33,800 nucleotides of DNA from an uncultured Collinsella sp. (GTDB taxonomy: Bacteria > Actinomycetota > Coriobacteriia > Coriobacteriales > Coriobacteriaceae). Below the pieces are notes generated by a model. That model saw only the letters and a list, made by a program, of their open reading frames with translations, was not told the origin of the DNA and searched no databases. The stretch spans positions 1 through 33,800 of the forward strand of contig CAUFWM010000012.1 of assembly GCA_959596505.1 (NCBI GenBank). Reading direction: 5' to 3'. The position numbers were made by a program, and so were the translations under genes. This document shows positions 21,965 through 29,358 of this stretch, piece after piece (position 1 is the first letter of the stretch; each line of letters begins with the position of its first letter).

Positions 21965-23998
21965 GTGCGAGAATTCCACATCCATGGCGACAACGTTATC
22001 GAATGTGAGCGCATGATTGAGTATATCGAGAAAGGTCTCAATGGGGCACATGTGACTTATTCTTTCGCATCGCCCGCATGCCCCCAGGTCACAATGTCTT
22101 TTCCTAGGGACGACACTAACCAATCCGTAAAATTCCTTCTGTATCCAGGATTCAACAAAACGAACGGTTCTCGCTGGAAAAGCGATATTTATGAGCCACT
22201 TAAGAAAAATGGCAGCATATTGGATGAAACTCCCGATGCCCTCATCACCAGAATTAATAATTCTGGTGATGAGGAAGTGCTTGTAGCGATTGAGTTCTGC
22301 AGCGCCCTCCAGGCAGGAAATCAGGCATGGCAAAGAAGCGGAAGGGCTTTTTCCACATCTAGAAGCGGCTGTCCTTATTTGTACATTGTCGATTTCGTAA
22401 AATATGAACTAGACAAACAAACTAGGCAACGTAAAGCCCTGCGCTTCCCCAATCCTGCTGTTGTCTACAGCTATATTAATCATTCAAACAATTCAGGCGT
22501 ATTTTGTACCCAGGTATACGTCAGAGCCGAGGAGTTCCAGCCTTCCTTTGATTCTGATTTGTCTGGTTTTTCAGATGATTATTTTGGGGACGAAGCATTT
22601 TCTCAATATCTGGTTGCCAAGCTTTTGGGAGAACCTACGCATCAGATTGAATGCCTCCTACTCGAGAAGAATATGAAGGTGGTTGATTTTTTAACGTCAC
22701 GCTCCGGTGACACCAATTGCTTCAAAAAGAGCGACTGGGATTTTCTCTATCGGTCCAAGCGGGATGTAATTGAATACGCGGCAGTAAATGGAAGCTTCTC
22801 ATGCTCAAAGAAAATAGCAAACAAATCAGTTAGTTCAGAATCCGTCTTAGAATTTCGTGACCTTGTAAAAGAAATGAGTGTAGGTATAGGGTCACAGGAT
22901 CTTCCGATCGGCATCATCTCAAAAAATAATCTGGATTTATTTAAACACCGGGCAAAAGCTATTTATCCAGAAAAACCAAATATTGATTCCATACCATGCG
23001 ATTCGAACTTGATTGTTTGCCTCATTAAGGGATTTAAGCCCAGAGGCGACGACAACCGACCCGATCGTGGCCTTCTCCCCCTTGTTGCAATGTTATCCAA
23101 TACGCGCCAGAATGTGCTTACTTTCATATATGGTCCGTTATTAGATACCAGCTATAAGCAGCTGCTTACGGATCCTAAAAAACTTGCTGGAAGAAATGGT
23201 TTATGGAAGGCCGTCCTTTCTTTGAGTGATTACATCTTGCTGGATTGTCCCGTTCTTCACGGAGCAACGAACTCCACACAACAATTTCTGTGCAACACGG
23301 GCTTAAAAGACCAATTGCTTAAGGTGCCCAAAAGCCATACTCTAAGTATGAGCAAAATACCCTCGGAGCCATGTGCATATTCCGAGGACGATGTAGATAC
23401 CGCGCTTCATGTCCTCTTTAGCAAATCATTAAAGATTGGGTCTTTCGAGTGTATGTGCAATCCTCCAGGAGGAGATTGGAGTGGTTTCTCTGTTAAACGT
23501 AATAATATCGAATATCGATGGTTATCTCTTCCGCGAGTAAGTAACGGAGGAAAGAGGCCGGACCATATTGCAGAAATTTTTGGCTTGGGTGATAAGCCAA
23601 TTCTGCTTGTTGTCGAATCAAAGGGTCAGGCTAAAGACCTAGAAGCCAGTGTCGGCACTCAACTCATTAAATATATTGACTGGCTTATGAAAAGCACTCC
23701 AAGCGCAGAAAGGGCCGATAGCCATACTGGAGAGTGGACGATATCCCATTCCCGCGTCTCACCGGGTGACTATACGTTCATTTCCGCAGGCGCATTTCTT
23801 AGGAATGCCAATAACGACTATCAAAGCATTCTCTCCAAAAGTTCTTGCGACATCCTGTTTGACGTCGATCCGATCCCGACTGCTGCAAAATGGTCGATTC
23901 AAGCTATATCCAAAAATGAAACAGCATTAAAAATTGCTAAAGAAATTGGTAAATCCCTCGCGATTGAGTCATTTGATTATCGCGTAATAGACCTCTAG
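21965..23998 (+). CDS. type II restriction endonuclease, PD-(D/E)xK type
   Basis: A 677-residue protein, convergent with two adenine methylase genes and so the nuclease of the system. Near residues 530-558 it reads RPDHIAEIFG, then about 12 residues, then VVESKGQ: a clean PD...ExK nuclease site. A second conserved block near residue 105 (VAIEFCSALQAGNQAWQRSG) may be a further active-site or recognition part. The N-terminus starts VREFHIHGDNVIECER. GTG 21965 is chosen because GGGAGGAG lies six bases upstream; ATG 21932 in frame has no such site. The gene is visibly AT-rich, unlike its neighbours, which suggests transfer. Its stop overlaps that of the methylase at 23995. The recognition site cannot be told from sequence. 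Confidence 0.72.
   Translation: MREFHIHGDNVIECERMIEYIEKGLNGAHVTYSFASPACPQVTMSFPRDDTNQSVKFLLYPGFNKTNGSRWKSDIYEPLKKNGSILDETPDALITRINNSGDEEVLVAIEFCSALQAGNQAWQRSGRAFSTSRSGCPYLYIVDFVKYELDKQTRQRKALRFPNPAVVYSYINHSNNSGVFCTQVYVRAEEFQPSFDSDLSGFSDDYFGDEAFSQYLVAKLLGEPTHQIECLLLEKNMKVVDFLTSRSGDTNCFKKSDWDFLYRSKRDVIEYAAVNGSFSCSKKIANKSVSSESVLEFRDLVKEMSVGIGSQDLPIGIISKNNLDLFKHRAKAIYPEKPNIDSIPCDSNLIVCLIKGFKPRGDDNRPDRGLLPLVAMLSNTRQNVLTFIYGPLLDTSYKQLLTDPKKLAGRNGLWKAVLSLSDYILLDCPVLHGATNSTQQFLCNTGLKDQLLKVPKSHTLSMSKIPSEPCAYSEDDVDTALHVLFSKSLKIGSFECMCNPPGGDWSGFSVKRNNIEYRWLSLPRVSNGGKRPDHIAEIFGLGDKPILLVVESKGQAKDLEASVGTQLIKYIDWLMKSTPSAERADSHTGEWTISHSRVSPGDYTFISAGAFLRNANNDYQSILSKSSCDILFDVDPIPTAAKWSIQAISKNETALKIAKEIGKSLAIESFDYRVIDL
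22240..22274. repeat. perfect 17-bp-arm palindrome inside the endonuclease gene
   Basis: CCTCATCACCAGAATTA (22240-22256), one A, then its exact complement (22258-22274). It is in frame and codes for part of ALITRINNSGDEE. In RNA it would form a long, nearly loop-free hairpin about 92 codons after the start. Confidence 0.9.
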
Positions 23999-24801
23999 TA
24001 GTTTAGGTACAACGATTCGTAAACCTGTTCCGATATTTTATCCTGAACCTTCTTAAATGCGGAATTGCCAGACGCAAGCATCTCCTTACGTTTGTACAAT
24101 TCTTTGGGAATAGGAGCCGAGTAATCTTTGTCGCCTCGGTATCCATCAAAGGACAGAGCGTATTTAACGCCGCGCATGTTGAGGTCTTCGAGACAGGACA
24201 AGAATTCCGAGAACTCAATTCCTCCGTAATACCTGCCTTTCGTGTTGAGATAAGGAGGGTCAAGGTAGACGAAGTCTCCCTTTGAGGCATCCGCGATCGT
24301 AATTCGATAATCGGCATTAAGGAATTCCACTCCTTGAATTCTCTCGGACCAGGAATCAACGATCGGCTTAAGCCGATCCGGATTTATGCCTGGGCGGGAG
24401 TGATGAAGTGAATTGTTGAATTCGCCTTTTGCATTGAATCGAATTAATCCGTTGACGCAAGTTCTAGAAAGAAAAAACAAACTTCTAGGGTCCTGCGTTT
24501 TATTAAAATGATCCCTTATTTCATAGAAAACGGGATGTCCTTCTTCTTGTAGTCGCAACCAATCTTTTCGATATTGATCGATTAGGGAATCGGGGGCGGA
24601 TTGTATGACCTTCCATAGATCAATCAGTGGAGAACAGATATCGCCACATATTGCAGCGGGAGGATTTAGCGCATAAAGAATCGAACCACCTCCAATGAAT
24701 GGTTCGAAATACGTACGATAAGAGTCTGGAGCGAGCGAGACAATAGTCGAAGCCTGAGAGCGTTTGCTTCCGCTCCATTTAATGACCGGCTTAAAATTCA
24801 T
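23995..24801 (-). CDS. DNA adenine methylase, D12 (Dam/DpnM) class
   Basis: A 268-residue N6-adenine methyltransferase of the alpha class. Motif X is KWSGSKR near the start; motif I is FEPFIGGGS (S-adenosylmethionine binding); motif IV is YLDPPY (catalytic) near residue 185, and the target-recognition region lies between, as in Dam and DpnM. It protects one strand of the endonuclease's site. Its ATG overlaps the stop of the preceding methylase by one base, and AAGGAA lies before it, so the two are coupled. Its stop overlaps the endonuclease stop in a CTAG. It is AT-rich like the rest of the cassette. Confidence 0.9.
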   Translation of the reverse strand: MNFKPVIKWSGSKRSQASTIVSLAPDSYRTYFEPFIGGGSILYALNPPAAICGDICSPLIDLWKVIQSAPDSLIDQYRKDWLRLQEEGHPVFYEIRDHFNKTQDPRSLFFLSRTCVNGLIRFNAKGEFNNSLHHSRPGINPDRLKPIVDSWSERIQGVEFLNADYRITIADASKGDFVYLDPPYLNTKGRYYGGIEFSEFLSCLEDLNMRGVKYALSFDGYRGDKDYSAPIPKELYKRKEMLASGNSAFKKVQDKISEQVYESLYLNY

Positions 24802-25664
24802 TATTTCCTTTCTTGAAAAAGAGTCGGATTAATCCTGGAAGAATCTTCTTTTGGAGGAAGCTTCGAACCTCGCTCGGCATTTTCTAGACGCTTCTCTGCA
24901 AGCTCAACATATTCATCTTCAATTTCGAATCCAATATAGTCTCTTCCGGCAATCTTTGCGGCAACGCACTCGCTTCCGCTTCCGCAAAATGGAGTTAACA
25001 TCAAATCGCCCTCTTTTGATGTGAGGCCGACGATTCTTTCTAGCAACCGCAGGGGCTTCTGAGTCGGATGCTTTCCAAACTTGAGCTCAACTTTCGTCTT
25101 GTTGTTCGGCACATCCCAAACCGTACGCATTTGTTTACCAGGTTTTTTTATCAGATCGCTTTCGAATACTCCGTTTTTGGAATAATCATAGTCGAAGTAA
25201 TACTGTCTCTTCTTACCTCCGGAATGGCACCATAATAGAGTTTCGTGACTCGCGGTTAAACGACGGCCGGATAGATTTGGAAATGAATTTCGCTTGAACC
25301 AAACAACTTCATTGATGATTTCAATTTCAAGCATCTGACAAACCACGTTAATAATCCCAATATTGTGGTAAGTGCCAAATATCCACATTGAACCTGAAGG
25401 CTTCAGTATCCGCTTTGCTTCGGAAATCCACGCGAGGGTAAATTTCCAATACTCTTCGAGCGGCATAGCATCCCAGGATTCCATGACTTTATTCCAGTTG
25501 CCGCCCAAGCCTTTCAGGACAACGCTATTATCCCAGCTCCAGTTGCCTCCTTTTGATAGGTTGTAAGGAGGATCGGCGATAATCAAGTCAACGGAATTAT
25601 CCGGTAACGAGGTCATTCCCTCGATGCAATCCATTTTGTAAACGTGATTTAACTCAACCGCCAT
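24801..25664 (-). CDS. DNA methylase, beta class (N6/N4, DpnA-like)
   Basis: A 287-residue methyltransferase with permuted motif order: motif IV IADPPYNLS near residue 33, a target-recognition segment in the middle, KHPTQKPLRLLERIV, then motif I TPFCGSGSECVAA late, and IGFEIEDEYVELAEKR. This is the beta class of type II methylases. The pairing of an alpha and a beta adenine methylase with one large nuclease fits either an asymmetric (type IIS-like) site, each enzyme acting on one strand, or a DpnII-like set in which this one methylates single strands. ATG 25664 has AGGAGGGG three bases upstream. It is first in the operon, behind a TGn-TATAAT promoter. Confidence 0.88.
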   Translation of the reverse strand: MAVELNHVYKMDCIEGMTSLPDNSVDLIIADPPYNLSKGGNWSWDNSVVLKGLGGNWNKVMESWDAMPLEEYWKFTLAWISEAKRILKPSGSMWIFGTYHNIGIINVVCQMLEIEIINEVVWFKRNSFPNLSGRRLTASHETLLWCHSGGKKRQYYFDYDYSKNGVFESDLIKKPGKQMRTVWDVPNNKTKVELKFGKHPTQKPLRLLERIVGLTSKEGDLMLTPFCGSGSECVAAKIAGRDYIGFEIEDEYVELAEKRLENAERGSKLPPKEDSSRINPTLFQERK

Positions 25665-25690
25665 TACCCCTCCTTATCTCAAATTAAAGG

Positions 25691-25699
25691 ATTATATCA
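25691..25699 (-). promoter_or_regulatory. extended -10 promoter of the methylase operon
   Basis: Minus-strand TGATATAAT, with no good -35, 27 bases before the ATG at 25664. The rest of 25665-25931 holds no gene I can support. Confidence 0.6.
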
Positions 25700-25931
25700 A
25701 CAACGTTTCTCATTAACTACTGGAAATCCTTGTCTAGTCTCTTGCAGCAGACAAGCGTGCTGTCCAAAATTACCGGCAGCTAGCTGCCTATGGTATGTAC
25801 CAAGTACCCATCCGTAGTGCTTCCGGGATCCGGCTGACCTCAACGCTGCCCAGAGCTGTGTTAGGGCATCGGGCGAGCTTCCGGCTCCTCGGGCTTAACC
25901 GCAGCAGACGCGCTCCGAATCTCGCAAGCGG

Positions 25932-26369
25932 CTATGGCTGAAGCGTCTTTATGTGACCCAATGCACACAACAGTATTGTTCTCTTTTGCTCAAAGTAAGA
26001 TCGAAGCAACGCATATATTCCCAAGACAATCAAGAATAGCGCCACAATAATCCGCGCAGCAATTGGATTGCTGGCTATCAGCGCAGACAAATATGCTCCG
26101 ACCGTAAGAGAAATAATGATGCCAATCAGACTGAGGGCCCAGCTCGTATAATGCGTTTCAGCAACCGCCTGTTCGATTATTTCACATTTCTTTTTCAGAC
26201 TGATGTCCTCGTCAGCTCCAGCGAGAGAGAAATCAATTCTTGAAATCAAATCGATTAATTCTGCCTCACTGTATTCGCTCTTCTTGAATCTTTTAATGAA
26301 GAAACCTCCCGGTCCAGGACCATAGATGAGATGGTTTACACGAAACAGGTCCCTATAGACAATTCCCAT
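25932..26369 (-). CDS. small two-helix membrane protein of unknown function
   Basis: A 145-residue protein: a basic N-terminal part (FFIKRFKKSEYSEAELIDLI), a helical segment (SLKKKCEIIEQAVAE), then two adjoining membrane helices (ALSLIGIIISLTVGAYLSAL and IIVALFLIVLGIYALL) and a short basic tail. The shape, a cytoplasmic helical domain in front of a helical hairpin, resembles small membrane effectors and sensors such as SLATT proteins, but the match is by shape only. ATG 26369 has GGGAG six bases upstream. Confidence 0.6.
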   Translation of the reverse strand: MGIVYRDLFRVNHLIYGPGPGGFFIKRFKKSEYSEAELIDLISRIDFSLAGADEDISLKKKCEIIEQAVAETHYTSWALSLIGIIISLTVGAYLSALIASNPIAARIIVALFLIVLGIYALLRSYFEQKRTILLCALGHIKTLQP

Positions 26370-26447
26370 TGCAATCTCCCTAAATTCCAGTCAGATATGT
26401 TCTATCATTTCGTGTGGACAGATTTTTATCGGACTGCTGGCAACCAT

Positions 26448-26642
26448 TCACTGGGTCATCCCGTTCAGCAAATCCTCGTTCAATTGCGCCCCGTGTCTTA
26501 CATACCCACGCTCGAGCTTGCCTCCAAGCCTCGAGGCGTTGCGCTTTGCAAAGCGGAAATCGAATTCTCGACGGAAATGGAGCAGATTCACATTCCCCAT
26601 GTCCAGAGACATGGCCCTCGTGATTACCCGCCCAACCATCAA
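26448..26642 (-). pseudogene. 3'-end remnant of a relative of the gene at 27740
   Basis: The last 50 codons read NLLHFRREFDFRF, KRNASRLGGKLERGYVRHG and a short tail. The end of the protein at 27740 reads KRCAAELGMKLERGYEKRG, so the two share a clear core. Upstream of this no homologous frame continues, so the rest has been lost. Beyond it, 26643-26836 has no gene I can support, though a plus-strand open frame near 26670-26846 (IRIDRIDEIL) looks protein-like. Confidence 0.55.
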
Positions 26643-26836
26643 TGACCACGATGTTCAAAAGCGGTGACTATTCGGAGCGCTTCTTAGTGAGCATCAAGAG
26701 GCACCCACGCAGAAGGAGCGCATAGCCTCAGCACTGGAGGTGACTGGCGCTGGCATCCGGATCGACCGCATTGACGAGATTTTAATGTCCGGGCGATGGG
26801 TTAGAATCCGATTGGGGACTAGAGAAAGACAGCGCC

Positions 26837-27589
26837 ATGGATGAAAGCAACAACAAACACCAGAACGAGCGGGATCAGGACCCCGGTTTCGCTCCCACTG
26901 TAAGCGGCGGCAGCACAACGCCCCTGAAGCGAAAGGCCACCATCGGCGCGGCAGTCGCGCTCGTCGTCGCGGGGCTCGGGCTCGGCGGCGCATGGGTGGC
27001 CGGCGCCTTCGCCCCCAAACCCGAGGCCACCGAAGCCGGTGGCACGCTCGCGGGAGACGACGGCAAGGACGTGGCGGACAAGGCCGCCGACAACGCCTCC
27101 AAGGCACCTGCCGCCGATAAGGAGAAGGTGGTGGAGGCGGACGCCGTGGCCGATGGTACCGCGAGGGCTGAGGACAAGGGGGCCGATGCGGAGAAGCCGT
27201 CGACGGGCTCGGACTCCTCGCCGTCCAAGTCGGACTCAAAGCCCTCTTCCGGCTCCACCAATAAGCCCAACCATGAGCATGAGTGGCAGGCTCCGTACCG
27301 CACTGAACCGGTATACACCACCGAAACCTATACCCTTGTCGACCAGAAGGCGTGGGACGAACAGGTTCGTAGCGGTAGCCATTTCCTGTTCTCGGACGGC
27401 CACATTTGCTATGACGGTATAGAAGCAATGAATTATCAGTTTGATACTGGCTGTTCTTATTCTGTAGTGGATGACTACAAGACAATCCACCATGAGGCGA
27501 TTACGCATCAGGAGACGCGTCAGGTAGAGACCGGGACCAAGCAGGTCCTCACGGGCTACCGCTGCCCCGGGTGCGGCGCCGTGAAATAG
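26837..27589 (+). CDS. membrane-anchored protein with a His/Cys C-terminal domain
   Basis: A 250-residue protein: polar N-terminus, one membrane helix (GAAVALVVAGLGLGGAWVAGAF, about 37-58), a long Ala/Asp/Lys/Ser/Pro linker (about 60-145) and an extracytoplasmic C-terminal domain. The domain begins HEHEWQAPYRTEPVY, contains two single cysteines and a HHEAITHQET stretch, and ends in CPGCGAVK, a half zinc ribbon. Proteins with this H-x-H-x-W plus CxxCG form are frequent in Collinsella and relatives, but I know no function. It is the only plus-strand gene between the restriction cassette and the ClpP operon. The ribosome binding site is weak (AGAGAAAG). Confidence 0.65.
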   Translation: MDESNNKHQNERDQDPGFAPTVSGGSTTPLKRKATIGAAVALVVAGLGLGGAWVAGAFAPKPEATEAGGTLAGDDGKDVADKAADNASKAPAADKEKVVEADAVADGTARAEDKGADAEKPSTGSDSSPSKSDSKPSSGSTNKPNHEHEWQAPYRTEPVYTTETYTLVDQKAWDEQVRSGSHFLFSDGHICYDGIEAMNYQFDTGCSYSVVDDYKTIHHEAITHQETRQVETGTKQVLTGYRCPGCGAVK

Positions 27590-27739
27590 CCCGTAGACAC
27601 GCGTCCCATGCGTGATTTCGACGGGGACTGGGCTCGGAGACGCCCCACCCCATACGCCTGCTCCGTCGACCCCAGCAGGGCCCCGTGCGATTCGGCCGCT
27701 GCCTTCAAAGGCGATGGGAACAGCACTCGCCGCCTTTCC

Positions 27740-28567
27740 TCATTCGTCGGTGAACGGTTGAAACAGCGGCACTTCCCCGCGCTTCTCATACCCGCGCTCG
27801 AGCTTCATCCCAAGCTCCGCAGCGCAGCGCTTCGTTTCCTCGGTAAACAGGTCATCGATTGCCCTGTCAATTCGCACGCAGGTCTCGAAATGCTCGTCCT
27901 TCCAGGGCAGATTGAGCCCCAGGCTCGTATCCCAATAGCCGCCGAGCTTTGCGTTGATTACCTCCTCGGGATACAGCACGTCTTGGCGAATACCTTCGAT
28001 CGCCTCGTCCTCGTCCATGTCGCAGGCTGCATCGTCCTTCTTGAGACACTTGCGCAGCTCCTTTTGCTCGCGGATGCGATGCAGCGCGCTGGCGCACACC
28101 ACAGCCAAAAAGCGATAACGTTCGCATAGGTCCCATTCGCCGCCGAGCCATACGCGATAGCCCAGAACGACGCTTGTGGGCTCCTCGTTGAGCAGGAACA
28201 GGTCCCACGGATACACTTCAGCGCACGCGTCCTCTCCCAGCTTTTGCGCGCCACCGCGCGTAAAAGCGCACGGCTCTACGTCGTAATAGCCAAAGCCGTG
28301 GTCCGCATTGCGACGATTGATGACATGCTTGGGCAACAGGACGATCTTGTCGCTGGGCTCGGGATCTATCTTCCGCAGCTTTTTGATCTTGCGGCGGGCG
28401 CGCTTTAGGTCGCGCTCGTTATCGACACGGCCACGGTCATCCGGCTTGCCGCCGTATCGCAGGGCAACCTCGGGTGCCAGGATCTTTGTGTCAGCAGCGC
28501 ACAGCAGGTCGCTCACGGTGGGCAGATCTTCCCACTCAATACCGTCGACATCCCAAATCCTACTCAT
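27740..28567 (-). CDS. conserved hypothetical protein, last gene of the ClpP operon
   Basis: A 275-residue soluble protein with a Trp/Asp-rich start (SRIWDVDGIEWEDLPTVSD), a basic stretch (KRARRKIKKLRK) near residue 60, and a mixed C-terminus ending in KLERGYEKRGEVPLFQPF. I recognise no family. ATG 28567 is chosen because GAGG lies six bases upstream; the TTG two codons earlier is less likely. It is 68 bases after clpP on the same strand. A related remnant lies at 26448, so the gene has been duplicated at least once. Confidence 0.62.
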   Translation of the reverse strand: MSRIWDVDGIEWEDLPTVSDLLCAADTKILAPEVALRYGGKPDDRGRVDNERDLKRARRKIKKLRKIDPEPSDKIVLLPKHVINRRNADHGFGYYDVEPCAFTRGGAQKLGEDACAEVYPWDLFLLNEEPTSVVLGYRVWLGGEWDLCERYRFLAVVCASALHRIREQKELRKCLKKDDAACDMDEDEAIEGIRQDVLYPEEVINAKLGGYWDTSLGLNLPWKDEHFETCVRIDRAIDDLFTEETKRCAAELGMKLERGYEKRGEVPLFQPFTDE

Positions 28568-28641
28568 GTTCAACCTCTTTCTGGCTGTTCAACTACGTGC
28601 TCATTCGCCCTGTTTAACGTGCTTGTAGGGCATATGCCCCG

Positions 28642-29244
28642 CTAGAGCGCCTTCTTACTCGGAGCAATCACCTCGTCCACCAGGCCCAGCTCCAGGGCGC
28701 GCTTGGCGTTGCACCAGCAGTCGCGCTCGGTGAGCTCGTGGAACTCCTGCGCGCTCAGGTTGCCATGCTCGGCCAGCAGCTCGTCCAGCTCGGCGCGCAT
28801 GGCCGCTGTATGCTGGGCCACAATCTCGATATCGGTCTGCTGCGCCATGCCTGTGCCGCCCATCAGTTGGTGGATGAGCACCTGCGTGTGGCGGTACACC
28901 TGGCGGTGGTCGCCGCAGGCCAGGATCACCGCGGCCATCGAGGCCACGACGCCCTCGCCCACCGTGATCACGGGGCAGTCGAGCGACTGCATGGTGTCGA
29001 TGAGCGCCAGCCCCGCCGTAACGCTGCCGCCCGGGCTGTTGATGATGAGGGTGATGGGCTCGGCCGCGCTTTGATGTTCCAGCACCAGCATGGACTTAAT
29101 GAGGCCGTTGCAGGTTAGGTCGTTGACCTCGCCCTCCAGCAGCAGCACGCGACTGTTGAGCAGCTCGCTTGCCATATCTACGGCGGCAACGCGACCGTCC
29201 TTAGACTTCTTGATGATGCTGGGTTCACGATACATAACGGACAT
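28642..29244 (-). CDS. clpP: ClpP-like serine peptidase
   Basis: A 200-residue ClpP. The triad is complete: S102 in VVASMAA, H125 in LIHQ and D175 in LTERD. INSPGGSVTAGLALIDTMQ is the family's substrate-binding strand. ClpP forms a two-ring chamber that degrades proteins fed by a partner unfoldase. Differences from housekeeping ClpP are a changed serine loop (GEGVVASMAA for GQAASMGA) and a charged, unusual N-terminus (MYREPSIIKKSKDG). It sits in an operon with a VirD4-like ATPase rather than with clpX or tig, so it is an accessory copy. A matching ClpX-like unfoldase with a docking loop is at 12569. ATG 29244 has a GGGA site upstream. A palindrome GGGCATATGCCC follows the stop at 28628. Confidence 0.88.
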   Translation of the reverse strand: MSVMYREPSIIKKSKDGRVAAVDMASELLNSRVLLLEGEVNDLTCNGLIKSMLVLEHQSAAEPITLIINSPGGSVTAGLALIDTMQSLDCPVITVGEGVVASMAAVILACGDHRQVYRHTQVLIHQLMGGTGMAQQTDIEIVAQHTAAMRAELDELLAEHGNLSAQEFHELTERDCWCNAKRALELGLVDEVIAPSKKAL

Positions 29245-29358
29245 GGTAATTCCCTTCTAAACGGAATCGGTAAGGAGGCAAAACGGGGCCGCACGGTTTA
29301 CGGCTAATGGAAGCCATGCGGCCAAATAAGCAAGATGGAGCACGCGAAGCCGCAAGGA

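Noticed and set aside
25861..25960. Minus-strand tail reading SASAAVKPEEPEARPMP in another frame after the gene at 25932
   Set aside because: It looks protein-like but I cannot join it to the gene or to a family; too short to call.
26670..26846. Plus-strand open frame with SALEVTGAGIRIDRIDEIL
   Set aside because: Protein-like but no start, no ribosome binding site and no recognised family; possibly a remnant.
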